Part shown: piece by piece, positions 22,588 to 33,590 of the stretch
How the letters are laid out: every line of letters starts with the position of its first letter
Numbering within the stretch: the first letter of the stretch is position 1
Assembly: GCF_001704415.2 (NCBI RefSeq)
Contig: NC_030821.1
Span: 37,493,210-37,557,209, forward strand
From: Capra hircus
Taxonomy: Eukaryota > Chordata > Mammalia > Artiodactyla > Bovidae
Direction of reading: 5' to 3'
Length of the DNA: 64,000 bases
Program-made: the position numbers and the translations under genes
The notes under the pieces: model-generated
Seen by the model: only the letters and a program-made list of their open reading frames with translations
What the model was told of the DNA's origin: nothing
Database searches by the model: none

Positions 22588-22744
22588 GTTATGGGTTGAA
22601 TTGTGTCCCCCTAAAAGATATGCTTAAGCCCTGACTCCCAGTACCTCCGAATGTGATCTCATTTGGAAATAGGATCTTTCCAAAGACAGATTAAAATAAG
22701 ATCATTAGGGTGAGTTGCAAAACAACTTGTGTACTAATTTAAAG
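22588..22744 (+). mobile_element. MaLR-type (MLT1-like) LTR, left part
   Basis: Starts 'tgttatgggttgaattgtgt', the characteristic beginning of mammalian-apparent LTR (ERVL-MaLR) solo LTRs. It continues with 'atgtgatctcatttggaaat' and is interrupted at 22745 by a SINE. No internal retroviral coding sequence is seen. Confidence 0.6.
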
Positions 22745-22962
22745 GGGCTTCCCTGGTGGCTTTAGACCATAAAGAATCCACCTGCAATGTGGGAGACCTG
22801 GGTTTGATTCCTGGGTTGGGAAGATCCCATGGAGAAGGGAATGGCTAGCCACCCTAGTATTCTTGCCTGGAGAATCCCACGGACAGAGGAGCCTGGCAGG
22901 CTACAGCCCATGGGGTCACAAAGAGTCAGACATGATTGAGTGACTAACACTACTATGGCTAC
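22745..22962 (+). mobile_element. Bov-tA SINE inside the LTR
   Basis: Complete Bov-tA ('ggggcttccctggtggcttt' head, 'gggtttgattcctggg' B box). Flanks tactaatttaaag (22732-22744) and tactaacataaag (22963-22975) match at 11 of 13 and are the TSD. Confidence 0.92.
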
Positions 22963-23270
22963 TACTAACATAAAGAGGAAATTTGGATGAAGACATAGAC
23001 ACACACAGAGAATGCCCTGTGAACATGAAGACAGAGATCCAGGTGCATCTATAAGCTGAGGAATGCCAGAGATGGCCAATAAACCAGCAGAAGCTGGGAC
23101 AGAAAGGAACAGTTAGCAGATTTGTGCTCTGAGATCTCAGAAGGAACCAACTTCACCATAACTTGGATCTTTACTTTCTAGCCTCCAGAACTGTGCGAAA
23201 ACAAATTTCTGTTGTTTAAACCACTTAGTTCTTAAAACTTTGTCAATAGAGCCCCAGCAAACTAATACAT
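22963..23270 (+). mobile_element. MaLR-type LTR, right part
   Basis: LTR sequence resumes ('gaggaaatttggatgaagac') and ends 'agccccagcaaactaataca', including the conserved 'cctccagaactgtgcgaaaa' polyadenylation-side block. Left and right parts together make one solo LTR. Confidence 0.6.
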
Positions 23271-23383
23271 ACACACAATGATCACAACCATGATTGTATT
23301 AAAAATCCACTGATCATATTGAAAATTATATTGAAGAATCACAGCTCCCCAAACCTAATGAACAAATGCATGCATGCATGTTC

Positions 23384-23416
23384 CATTTCTCAGTTGAGTC
23401 TGACTCTTTGAGACCC
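23384..23416 (-). mobile_element. Bov-tA SINE, antisense, left part
   Basis: 'gttgagtctgactctttgag' is the 3' side of an antisense Bov-tA that continues at 23670. It was cut by the Bov-A2 insertion. Confidence 0.85.
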
Positions 23417-23669
23417 GTCAGAGAAGGCAATGGCATCCCACTCCAATACTCTTGCCTGGAAAATCTCATGGGCGGAGGAACCTGGTAGGCTGCAGTCCAT
23501 GGGGTCACTAAGAGTCAGACACAACTGAGCGACTTCACTTTCACTTTTCACTTTCATGCACTGGAGAAGGAAATGGCAACCCACTCCAGTGTTCTTGCCT
23601 GGAGAAGTGGGCTGCCGTCTAAGGGGTCACACAGAGTCAGACATGACTGAAGTGACTTAGCACTTAGCG
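23417..23669 (+). mobile_element. Bov-A2 dimeric SINE with perfect 11-bp TSD
   Basis: Two Bov-A monomers. The first ('gagaaggcaatggcatccca') and the second ('tggagaaggaaatggcaacc', shortened in its middle) are joined by the CACTTTCACTTTTCACTTTC linker. The TSD ctttgagaccc is identical at 23406-23416 and 23670-23680. It has no tRNA head and depends on BovB for mobility. Confidence 0.95.
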
Positions 23670-23850
23670 CTTTGAGACCCAATGGACTGTAGCCCACCAG
23701 GCTCCTCTGTCCATGGAATTCTCTAGGTAAGAGTACCAGAGCAGGTTGCCATTTCCTTCTCTAGGGAATCTTCACAACCCAGGGATTGAACCAGCAACTC
23801 CTGTGTTGCAAGCAAGTTCTTTACCACTGACCACCTGGAATGTGCAACAG
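23670..23850 (-). mobile_element. Bov-tA SINE, antisense, right part
   Basis: Continues from the left part through 'gattgaaccagcaactcctg' (B box in antisense) to 'accacctgg' near 23846. Confidence 0.88.
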
Positions 23851-24395
23851 ACAAATATATTCCCTTAATATTCCTCTTGTTTTCCTAAACTATTGCTACA
23901 TTGGCAGCAACCTCAACTTGTTGCCACAGCATTATTGGTTGCTCTTTTATATCCTCTTGGGCATCTACTAGCTCTTCTGTTGTGATTGTTTTCTGTTTGA
24001 TTGTTTTTTTCCACCCCATTACATCTTTACAATGCTTGACATGCAGGCTTATTTTGTATTTCAATAGTTAGGACTGAGTCAACCTAGTCAGATAAGCAAG
24101 TGGTGGGCACAGCTTAAAGCATTTGTGCAGTGAGCTCCAACCATCCACGAGGAGCACAGGGTCATTTCATCCTTGAATATCTGTGGAGTTCATGATAACC
24201 TTGTGTTCTACCTACACCATCCCTCAGACTTCCTTTCACCCTGATTGTGTTAGTCAGCTGCTAACATGACTCATCTATGTGGTCTTTTCTCCAGTAAGAA
24301 AATGAGTATTGCTGAAGATGCTTGCCATTCTTAGACTCTCCAGCTTCCAACAGCTCACGCCAGTCAACACCGTACCTTCCCATTAGGGAAAGTCC
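23851..24395. other. Unassigned DNA
   Basis: No repeat or gene recognised. Confidence 0.4.
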
Positions 24396-24406
24396 CATAC
24401 TCTAAT

Positions 24407-24633
24407 GGGACTTCCCAGGTGGCGCTAGTGGTACAGAACCTGCCTGCCAATGCAGGAGACAAAAGAGACACAGTTTTGATCCCTGGGTCAGGAAGATGCC
24501 CTGGAGGAGGGCATGGCAACCCACTCCAGTATTCTTGCCTGGAGAATCCCATGGATGCCGGAGCCTGGCAGACTAGAGTGCATAGGATCGTAAACAGAGG
24601 GACAGAACTGGAGCACCTTATCATGCACACATG
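24407..24633 (+). mobile_element. Bov-tA SINE with 11-bp TSD
   Basis: Head 'gggacttcccaggtggcgct'. TSD catactctaat (24396-24406) and catactcaaat (24634-24644), 10 of 11. The tail is 'atgcacacatg'. Confidence 0.92.
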
Positions 24634-24644
24634 CATACTCAAAT

Positions 24645-25389
24645 ATCCCTCTTGGGAAACTCCCCAACTGTGACTGCCTCCACCCAGAAATGAAGGGACT
24701 CAAATCCTTCCTGACCCCTTAGTGTAGTGGCCATAAAACCCAAACTCAGCCCATCAGGCTTCCTTCCTGGAACTCTGAATCCTGAGCAAGTAACAAATCT
24801 TTTTGGATTTCAGAGTCATCTCAGCAGCAGCACAAAGACCAGATTGTTTCTGTATCATGGTTCCCACTGCCAAGCCTGGGGAGCTGCCTAGAACTGTCAG
24901 CTTTCCAAGATGAATGCTCCAGACTCTGGTTAATACTTGAGTACCAAATATGCTTCTGATATATGTATTTTGACTTTTTCCACTTGATTTTCTTTTTCCT
25001 TCCCCTAGTCCAATCCCTCCTCCCTCCCCCACTCTCTCCTTCCTTGCATCTCTCTCTCTGTGTCTTTCTGTCTCTCTCTTTTGGACCATATTGGTCTCAG
25101 TGGCTCTCAACGAAGGCACTTGACTAAGTTTGCAATCAAGGGCTAATGAACAGACTACCAGACTATAGTGCAGTTTCATCTCATATAAGCAGTGGGATAT
25201 GATGAAAATCTTACAGTCAGTCTGAGCCTGCTTTCTCATGTGCAATGTGAGTCTTATATCTACCTTCTCATACTTTGATGCTTATTGCGCAATCCGAAAA
25301 AGCTCTTTGTTGCTGTTAAGGAATGGAATAATGATAATGATGATGATGATACTAAAGGTGGTGATGATATTTTATTAGAGTTTCATAAT
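24645..25389. other. Unassigned DNA with pyrimidine-rich tract
   Basis: 24975-25080 is a C/T tract (tccctcctccctccccc, then tctctctctct). It accounts for the charged antisense frame at 24754-25245. 25330-25375 contains ATG trinucleotides. Confidence 0.5.
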
Positions 25390-25401
25390 ATAAATATGCA
25401 G

Positions 25402-25601
25402 GGTTTCCCAGGTGGCACTTACTGTAAAAAATCCGCCTGGCAATGCAAAAGACGCAAGAGATGTGGGTTTGATCACAGGGTTAGGAAGATCCCCTGGAGC
25501 AGGAGATGACAACCCACTGTAGTATTCTTCCCTGGAAAATTTCATGGACAGAGGAGCCTGGCATGGTCTCAAAGAATCGGATATGACTGAGCACACACAT
25601 G
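25402..25601 (+). mobile_element. Bov-tA SINE
   Basis: Diverged Bov-tA with head 'ggtttcccaggtggcactta'. TSD ataaatatgcag (25390-25401) versus ataaatactcag (25602-25613), 10 of 12. Confidence 0.9.
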
Positions 25602-25613
25602 ATAAATACTCAG

Positions 25614-25967
25614 GGAAGAGAAACATATAGATGGGAGGTGGAAGGTGGAATACTTAGAGAACTTTAAAAAATTACCTAGACTTCTTTCTGGCTGTTAAAA
25701 TGAAATATTTGAAAATCACACTACATTTCAATGTACCAAGAGAAAGAGTCATTTTTTAAAGGGTGCATTGAATACTATATAAATAATGCTGCTCTTCATT
25801 TATTTTTCTTGTAAATATGGATTTCTTTGTTTCAGGTTTTCTTCAAGGAAACTTCATCTGTATGTTTTACAGCCAAATTCATGAGTCTACCCATATCAGA
25901 TTGTATATCATATCCGTAAAGTGCAATCCCTGTGAGATCTGTCGATAATATCTTAATGGTTAGCTGT
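25614..25967. other. Unassigned AT-rich DNA
   Basis: Nothing recognised apart from a purine-rich start (25613-25650). Confidence 0.4.
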
Positions 25968-26250
25968 TTTTCAATAAAAATTTTGTTGAATTATACACTC
26001 AGAACAGTATACAGATCATAAATATACAGTTTACTGATTTACCACAAAGGGCATACACCCACGTGAATACCAGCTAGGTCAAAAATTGAACATTCCTACA
26101 ACCTTGGAAAGCACCTTCATGCCCCTTCCAGACCATATTTAAGCTGCCCCAACTACCCCTAACTTTAACACCACCGAACAGTTTTTCCTGTTTTTAAATT
26201 TTATTTAAGTGGAATTATAAATTATGTGTCATTTTGTATAAGGTTTTCAT
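25968..26250 (-). mobile_element. Ancient L1M, antisense, left part
   Basis: 'gggcatacacccacgtgaat', 'tcaaaaattgaacattccta' and 'gtggaattataaattatgtg' follow the order of antisense L1M 3' sequence. Interrupted at 26251. Confidence 0.7.
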
Positions 26251-26475
26251 CAGTTCAGTTCAGTTCCGTCACTCAGTCGTGTCCGACTCTATGCAACCCC
26301 ATGAATCGCAGCACGCCAGGCCTCCCTGTCCATCACCAACTCCCAGAGTTTACTCAGACTCACTTCCATGGAGTCAGTGATGCCATCCAGCCATCTCATC
26401 CTCTGTCGTCCCCTTCTCCTCCTGCGCCCAATCCCTCCCAGCATCAGAGTCTTTTCCAATGAGTCAACTCTTCAC
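26251..26475 (-). mobile_element. BovB 3' end with 11-bp TSD
   Basis: A 225-bp antisense BovB end, little diverged. TSD aaggttttcat (26240-26250) versus aagcttttcat (26476-26486), 10 of 11. Confidence 0.94.
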
Positions 26476-26905
26476 AAGCTTTTCATAGATCAACATTATA
26501 TTTATGAGATTCATCCAGGTTTTGAGAAAAGCAGTGTTTCCTTCGTTACTGTGTGTTATTCTATTGTATAAATCTACTACAATTTGTTTATTGATTCAAC
26601 TCTTTGAAATGTTTCCAGTTACAAATGATATTGTTTCCAACATTCTATACTATCTCTTTTATTTGCATTTTTGTTAAATATTTACCTGGGGATATAACTG
26701 CTGGGCCATAGAGTATGAATATGTTTAACTCTTATAGATAAAAAATAATTTTCTCAAACCTATCCTGCACTGTTCTGCACCCTTGTCAACACTTGGCATT
26801 CTCAGTTATTTTAAATTCTAGTTATTCCTGTGGGATTTAGTGTTATCTCCTTTTAGTCTTAATTTGCATTCTCCTGATTCTAAGCACACAAAAAAGAAAA
26901 ACTAT
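26476..26905 (-). mobile_element. Ancient L1M, antisense, right part
   Basis: Resumes with 'atgagattcatccaggtttt' and carries 'gggatataactgctgggcca', 'gtcaacacttggcattctca' and 'tttgcattctcctgatt', completing the element begun at 25968. Confidence 0.72.
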
Positions 26906-27350
26906 ATTATATTTTATTATTTACACTGAGGGATATGCAGAGAGACAAATTGTACCCAATGTGAGCTCAAAACATCACAACCATACCCTCAAAATTGAAT
27001 ACACATACGTGAATCTGCATGTGTGTAGGAGACCAAGTATATGACTGAGGAATTCTTCAAATAACTTCTATGCAGAATTAAGTGTTTATGAAAGGATGAG
27101 TAATAAACACAAGCTAATTTAAAATATATGTATTATTAAAACTCAACATAACCATAAAATCTATAGGATCTAGACCACAAAAGGTTTTTTTAAGGAAGAG
27201 TATTTTATCATGAATTTTTTTTTTAAGTTGGCTGGTCCATGGTAATATTCAAACGTAGACCACCTCGCCGATTTTTAAGCTCTCATTAGACAACACATCT
27301 CATTATTGCCTACAGTCACAGTGGGTCACTCTCACTGTCCCATATTTTTT
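26906..27350. other. Unassigned AT-rich DNA
   Basis: No family recognised. Confidence 0.4.
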
Positions 27351-27404
27351 GCTACTAAGGGATTTTACACCTTTATATGCTGAATCGTAAAATCCCTTAG
27401 TGGC
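27351..27404. repeat. Strong hairpin (17-bp stem, 20-nt loop)
   Basis: ACTAAGGGATTTTA at 27354-27367 is the exact reverse complement of TAAAATCCCTTAGT at 27388-27401. One G-T pair and two more Watson-Crick pairs extend the stem to 17 positions. No repeat family explains it. It could be a MITE relic, a small-RNA precursor or chance. Confidence 0.75.
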
Positions 27405-28251
27405 CACCAAGGATGGGGCAGAAGGAGTGGTCCACTCTGAGAGCAGGCACTCAGAGGATGTGCAGTTTTTTGAGAGTTTAAAAATAATAATAAAATAAAC
27501 TAGGTGATCTGCTTTTGAATATTACCATGGGCCATTATCTTTTAATGCCCTAAATGATTGCTGCCTCCCTTCCCAACTTACCTCCCCTAGTTTGAATCTT
27601 TCTGTGCCTTAAAACAAACAGTTCACGGGGTCACAAACAGGCACAACTAAGCGACTAAACACATTACTGGATTTTCTATTGGCCTAGGGAGGAAACATTT
27701 TCTTGGAGGCTAGCGGGAGTTAAAACATACTAATGTTAGCATCTCTTCTAGTGAGTTAGAGAATCAAAAATAACTAAAAAAAAAAAAAACATACAAAAGC
27801 ATTTTGGTGGAAGTTCAGGAAGACTTGATCTTTGGCATCATTCGCTCATCGAGTTTGCACTCATCTCTTTATTGCCAGCAGGAGCAGGTTTCCTGGTTGG
27901 CAAATGGACTCAGTGAGAAGAGCATCGACGTTCAGCTGGAAACAGACAGGAGAAATCAGAAGTAGGGATATTCCTTATCGACATGTCATTATTTCTGTAA
28001 ATACTATGATCATTGAGAGACATGGTATATGACATCTGTTTACAAAGGCATGAAGAACCAAGTGACGATCCAGTAAGATTGCATGAGACAGTATTCCTGC
28101 TTTTCCCCTGACTTTATTTCTGTGTTGTATCAGTTACACGACAGCTATTTCATTTCTTTACTAAGACATACCATGGTAGGGTGCATTATGCTATATTAAC
28201 ATAATTGTGCTCCTTTGTTGGCTATAAGATCTTTTGAAACGTCCTAGAACA
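27405..28251. other. Unassigned DNA with a short SINE tail fragment
   Basis: 27618-27663 ('cacggggtcacaaacaggca' to 'aagcgactaaacaca') is the last ~46 bp of a Bov-A/Bov-tA in sense. A poly(A) run lies at 27777-27790. The rest is unassigned. Confidence 0.5.
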
Positions 28252-28390
28252 TTGGAGAAGGAAATGGCAACCTACTCCAGTGTTCTTGCCTGGAGAATCC
28301 CAGGGACGGGGGAGCCTGGTGGGCTGCCGTCTATGGGGTCGCACAGAGTCAGACACGACTGAAGCGACTTAGCAGCAGCAGCAGCAGCAG
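28252..28390 (+). mobile_element. Bov-A monomer with (AGC)n tail
   Basis: Matches the second monomer of Bov-A2 ('gggctgccgtctatggggtc') and ends in seven AGC/CAG units (28369-28389), the microsatellite tail typical of that subfamily. Very little diverged, so probably recent. Confidence 0.93.
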
Positions 28391-28696
28391 ACACTATAAA
28401 CAGAAACTGCTTCAAACTAATGCACAGGAATTGCAGCACAAAACTGCAGATGTTAGTTAATGAAAGCTGAAATTTTACACTACTAATAAAGCATGATATT
28501 TTAGAATTGAAGTGAATTATCTGTGAATTTTGGGTTTGTAAATGGAGCCACAGAAAATAAACATTTTGTACAATTACAAGTAATATGAATTCTGTCTAAA
28601 TATTATTCATTGCTTTATAATATTTAGCACTTTAGCTCTCAATAATTACTGTTATTTACGAAATACCTATTACTATTGTTAACAGGTAAAGTACTA
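28391..28696. other. Unassigned AT-rich DNA
   Basis: Nothing recognised. Confidence 0.4.
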
Positions 28697-28707
28697 TTTG
28701 TAATAAT

Positions 28708-28919
28708 GTGTGTGTGTGTGTGCTCAGTCATGTCCAACTATTTGCAACCCCATGGACTGTAGCCTGCAAGGCTCCTCTGTCCATGGAATTTCCCAGGCAA
28801 AAATACTAGAGCGGGTTGCCATTTCCTTCTCTAGGAGATCTTCCCAACCCAGTAATAGAACTCACATCTCCTGCCTTGGCAGACAGATTCTTTACTACTG
28901 AGCCACCTGGGAAATTCTC
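28708..28919 (-). mobile_element. Bov-tA SINE, antisense, with perfect 11-bp TSD
   Basis: The tail is a TG microsatellite (28708-28721) at the left end. The head ends 'gagccacctgggaaattc'. TSD tttgtaataat at 28697-28707 and 28920-28930, identical. Confidence 0.95.
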
Positions 28920-28930
28920 TTTGTAATAAT

Positions 28931-29527
28931 AAGTATTATCAAATCATTATTTCTATGTATCAAACATAATTAATATATTTCAAATATTAACTATCCAAAT
29001 TGCCTATACATAATTCATTATGTTATAATATATAATATTTATTCCTATATAATGACAAATATTTAGTTGTATTAGTATTTTGCACTAGTAGAACTAGCAA
29101 TTAATAATCATTTATTAAATAATAAATATGTAGAAAATGATTTTAATTACAAGCAAATCCTCTCCCATTTCTCTCACTTCACCACCAGGCTAGGATCCCT
29201 AGAAGAACTAGGCAATGATTATCACATTTTCATGCTTCTCTGAAAGTTCTACAACTAGTGACACTTGACTGGTGTCTAAAAGGATGGATGGAGTCAGGAA
29301 AAGAGAGAGTGAAGGTCTTTCCAGTGAAGGGCCAGCGGATGCAAAGACGTAGAGACGTCTGGCACCTCAGAAACCAGGTGGAATTGCTGGGGGCTGGGTG
29401 TTACCCTTCACAGTCTCACATCCCTGGAGCTCTTCCCAAGTGTCTTTTCTCTTCAGCAAGACTGTCAGACTTCTTTAACAGGGGCTGACTTCCAAAATGG
29501 CAAAAGTGGAATTTGCCAGGACCCTTG
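28931..29527. other. Unassigned DNA, first half very AT-rich
   Basis: 28931-29150 is dominated by TAATA/ATATT words. 29258-29488 carries an unrecognised 76-codon frame. Confidence 0.4.
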
Positions 29528-29740
29528 TGGCTTCCCTGATGGCTCAGACCATAGAGAATCTACTGGCAGCGCAGGAGACTCAGGTTTGATTCCTGGGTCA
29601 GAAAGATGCCCTGGAGAAAGGAATGGCAACTCACTCCAGTATCCTTGCCTGGAGAATTCCATGGACAGGTGAGCCTGGTGGGCTACAGTCTACAGGGGCA
29701 CAAAACATTGGACACAACTGAGCGACTAACACGAACTTAA
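29528..29740 (+). mobile_element. Bov-tA SINE
   Basis: 'ggcttccctgatggctcaga' head with a good A-box-like segment and B box 'aggtttgattcctgg'. The tail is 'gcgactaacacgaac'. Confidence 0.92.
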
Positions 29741-31724
29741 GGGCTAAATGATAATTTGCAATCATTTCTGTCACATTCCACTGGCCAATGCAAATGATAA
29801 GGTCAGTATAGATTCAAGGCAAAGACAATCACCCTTTGCTTGTTGATGAGAAGACCAACATATGTCTACAACAGTAGGGAGAACCGAATATTACATGAAA
29901 CAGGATTGTTTCTTAAAATTTGGGAAAGAAAACATCCCAAGTAGGTCATATCCCTTCTATTTTTAAATTTCACTGTGTTTTGGACTACCTAACTCAAAAA
30001 TTGAATTTCTTTTATTACATGAAGGAGAATAAAAAAGGAAGAAAAGAAAGAATTAAGAAAAAAAAGAAAATCCCTGCAAAGGAAACTTGCCTTTTAAGTT
30101 TCCCAAACTAATTAAGAACACACTTAAGTCTCATTTGTTTTATATTATCCATAAAATGATCAAAACTTAACAGGTATTTACCTATGTTAGAGTATTAACT
30201 GCAATAGTAAAATCATCTAAGTACTAAATTCTGGGCATCTCCTGTTTAAGCTAATAATCTTAAAGAAGTTTCACCTAAAACAGAATTGTGGCTCATTAGA
30301 TGAAATATTTTTTATTAGATATTATATTAGGTGGAGTTCATTTGTAGAAAACACACACCACTTCAGGTACTTAAGGGGAAAGGGATTTAATATCATGACT
30401 TTGGTGTATATAAACTCACTGGAAATGGTGGATGTACAAGATCCAGGATGCTGTAGATCAACACTGCAGAACCAGCCCAGGAAAGGACTGCCAACTGTCA
30501 TCATCAGGAAGCTGGCAAGTCAAGGAGCTGCAGTCTCAACTAGACCATCATCTTAGCCACAATATGAGGAAAGAGTATTTCCTATAACTGTTGATTGGGA
30601 TCAAAGAATGGAAAGACACCACTGAGATGTTGACCTCTGGACCATGGATGTGTAATGACTTACCTAAGGGCAAATATAAACTAAAAATAAGGGGAAAAAT
30701 TAATTCTTTCCACTGTAAAAAGTGAAGCATTTCTCTCTCTTCCTTTTCTTAGAGCTTTTACTTTAGAAAACATGTAGTTCCTCCCATTCATTGAAATATT
30801 TGTAACTCTTTTTTAAAAACTCAATATGCCTCTTGCCAATTTTATAATACAGCAATATTTCCACAAAGACCTGGAAACCAACTCTTTGAAATGTAAGCAT
30901 CAAGGAGGAAAATGCCCCTCTCTCGGTTTTGGTGGGAGGGTAGGAGCTCAACTTAGGAGCTGGGCCCTGGCTCCAAAGTGCAAACTTCCCTTCTGTCATA
31001 ACGATATAAGAAATTTATTTTTCCTTTAGGTAAAGGCAGTGAGCAAAGACAGGTTGTTGCCTCAATTACCAAGTGAATTTAGGACCAACTATGTGTGATA
31101 AATGGTGCTGTCCAGGGCTGATTATCTTGGGAAGATGGATGGAACGGGGTGTATCTGCTTGGCTTTATAAAAGGGTGAGATTCCTTTCTCTTTTTGCAGT
31201 CTCCTACCAGATCACCTATAATTCATACCACATTTTTTGGTTCAGGCTTATTCAATAACAAAAAATTTTTTTTTCTTTTCTACTTTTGAGGAGAGAATCT
31301 CTAGATTGGCAGGGAGTTTGGTTTTTCTATATCCAATACTTGCATGGCACTGCCTGTGTTGCCACTGTTTATGTTCACTTATTCAAGCCATGCATGAATA
31401 CACTCGATAGGCAAAACCTACATCACATCGACACCACTAATTTTGGGTGAGCCAGGAAGCTAAATGTTTTTAGCTTCCCAGTCCCAACAATGTTTGTTTC
31501 ATCAAAATAATGAAGTTCTAATTTTTAAGACAAGTAATAAATAAGGTATTATTAATATAAAGATCATGCAGTCTAAATGTGCTTAAATTTCTGCTCTAAG
31601 ACCTAGAGAAACTCTAGTATTTGAATTTTTCTGACCCTGAACTGCAACTAATGCATGCCTCAGCATGCGCCAGGGGTCAGTGAAAACTAATGACCAGTTC
31701 TGTGGATCTTCTTCACCACAGGCC
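29741..31724. other. Unassigned DNA, possible LTR-like part
   Basis: The largest stretch without an assigned repeat. 30020-30075 is A/G-rich. 31165-31185 has a TATA-box-like 'ggctttataaaagggtgaga' followed by pyrimidine-rich sequence, recalling LTR promoters, but I cannot match a family. Frames at 30826-31029 and 31073-31258 show no domain. Confidence 0.4.
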
Positions 31725-31905
31725 TGAGCTGATCATTCTATTTTTAGCTCTCACCACAATTGTGCAGTTTGGGAGTAATTATTTGGATTTTATTCCTGAG
31801 GAGACTGAGGTTCAAACAGTTTCCATGTCCTGTCCCAAAGCATACAACTAGAAACAAGGTTTAAAAAGGCAAGGTTTAAATGTAGGTGTTTTGATCTGTT
31901 TCCCT
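31725..31905 (-). mobile_element. MIR SINE, antisense
   Basis: 'ctgaggagactgaggttcaa' and 'cccaaagcatacaactagaa' are the antisense MIR core, followed by the degenerate 'aatgtaggtgttttgatc' end. Confidence 0.7.
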
Positions 31906-32164
31906 ACTTATCTCTTAATTTCCCCTTTTCACCTACAGGCTCCTAGACAATCCCAGTGGGAGTTTCTCCTGCCTTATCACACAGTCTCATTACTTCTAGA
32001 GTTAGGAAAATGCTCCAAGATAAAGAAGCAAAGGTTTTTCTAGATGTTGCTTAACACAGGAGCCTGGTTTACAGACCTGCCAGCTGACCCTGCCCTTCTG
32101 GCCAGCCACTGCCTGATGGCTTCCAGGATGGTCAACAGGAGGCAGAGACGAGACAGCACCACCT

Positions 32165-32308
32165 TTCACCACAGGACCGTGTTGGGTAGGTTACTTGACT
32201 TTTCTAATCCTCAACTTCCAAATCTGTAAAACAGAGATAAACATAGAGTCTGCCTCATGGCTTTGTAAGGACTGAATGAGAAAACACATTCAAAGCACAA
32301 AGCGCCTG
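32165..32308 (+). mobile_element. MIR SINE
   Basis: 'ttacttgacttttctaatcc', 'caaatctgtaaaacagagat' and 'ttcaaagcacaaagcgcctg' give the sense MIR core and 3' side. Confidence 0.72.
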
Positions 32309-32309
32309 C

Positions 32310-32440
32310 CCCATGCGTGCATGCGTGCTGTCTTATCCGACTTTTGGCCACGCTGTGGACTATAGCCCTCCAGGCTCCTTGTCCATGGGATTCTCCAGGC
32401 AAGTATACCGAAGTGGGATGCCGTGCCCTCCTCCAGGGAA
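32310..32440 (-). mobile_element. Bov-A/Bov-tA fragment, antisense
   Basis: Tail 'catgcgtgcatgcgtgctg', then the body to 'tgccctcctccagggaatg'. The tRNA-like head is missing. Confidence 0.85.
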
Positions 32441-33205
32441 TGAAGGCCCAGGGGAAAGCAACAAATGAAGATCAGCACTCCTGATAATTCTACAATGATC
32501 ACAAAGCTGTGCATTCTCATTTGAGATGGTCAGAGTTACTAAAAAATGACTTCTATAGAGCAGAATTTTGCCTCTAGTACTTTGTATTCATTGACCTTAA
32601 GTATGCCTTGTGGGAAAAAAGCAAATGAGGCATCAAGCTCCATCTCCCAGGTGACAACCTTTCGAATAATTGAAAGTACATTTCCCCTGTGTTTCCCTAC
32701 ATTTTCCCCACTCCAGGCTAACACTTCACAGTTGCATCTGTTGACTGTGACACAATTGTCGCGCGCTGTGCCGCCCTGTTTGCCCTTTATACGCTCTGGT
32801 TTGTCACTCTCTAGTGTGAAGCTGTGAACAATATGGGCCCCAGAAGTGAACACAGTACTCCAAAGATGCTGTGCCAATGCAGAAAATTGAAAGTCTGAAC
32901 CTCCCTTGGTCTGGGTACAGTTTAGCTTAGCTTAAACTGATATTTGCTTTAAAAAGCCTCCTTACATTGTCTACCCACATGAAACTTGTTCTTGAAACCT
33001 CCCCCATTCAACACACACTGACGTTTTTTATATATAGACTACTCTTTAGCCACTTTTCAAGTCTATTTTTGGAAATATTTTTTAAATGTTGGTATTTACA
33101 TTTTATTCCATTTTATTTCACACCTATATAGTTGTGAAATATATATGTGAAATAAGATGATAGTTTTGGCTATCCTTTCAGTCTTTCAAGAGTTGTTGTT
33201 GTTTC
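32441..33205. other. Unassigned DNA
   Basis: Two overlapping opposite frames (32539-32877 minus, 112 codons; 32546-32827 plus, 93 codons) exist, neither with a recognised domain. Nothing else assigned. Confidence 0.4.
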
Positions 33206-33225
33206 TTAATTGAGGTATAGTTCAT
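33206..33225 (-). mobile_element. L1 3' UTR, antisense, left edge
   Basis: 'tcttaattgaggtatagtt' is the start of antisense L1 3' UTR, cut by the Bov-A that follows. Confidence 0.7.
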
Positions 33226-33356
33226 TTGGAGAAGGACATGGCAACCCACTTTAGTATTCTTGGCGGGAGAATTCTAGGGACAAAGGAACCTGTAGGCTGT
33301 AGTCCGTGGGGTTTGCAAAGAGTGGGACATGACTGAGCGACTAACACTTTCACTTT
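33226..33356 (+). mobile_element. Bov-A SINE nested in L1, 10-bp TSD
   Basis: A 131-bp Bov-A monomer. TSD tatagttcat (33216-33225) versus tatagttgat (33357-33366), 9 of 10. The L1 reading 'gaggtatagttgatttac' is restored if the insert is removed. Confidence 0.92.
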
Positions 33357-33590
33357 TATAGTTGATTTACAATGTTTCAGGTGTATAGCAGAGTGATTCA
33401 GTTATATATCCGTATCTACATATACATATATGTACTCTTTTCAGATTCTTTTCCATTATAGGTTATTACAAGATGTTGACTATAGTTTTCTCTGCTACAT
33501 AGTAGGTCCTTGTTGTTTACTTCGTATATATTGCAGTGTGTATAATATATACTAATCCCAAATTCTTAATTTATCCCTCCCCCAAGAGCT
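33357..33590 (-). mobile_element. L1 3' UTR, antisense, main part
   Basis: 'tgatttacaatgtttcaggt', 'atagcagagtgattcagtta' and 'ctacatagtaggtccttgtt' in antisense order. The same family occurs at 10380, 35207 and 57998. Confidence 0.8.

Noticed and set aside
23366..23381. (ATGC)n run 'atgcatgcatgcatg'
   Set aside because: Ordinary short microsatellite.
24754..25245. 163-codon antisense frame with an Arg/Glu-rich centre
   Set aside because: The charged centre is the translation of the C/T tract at 24975-25080; no recognised domain.
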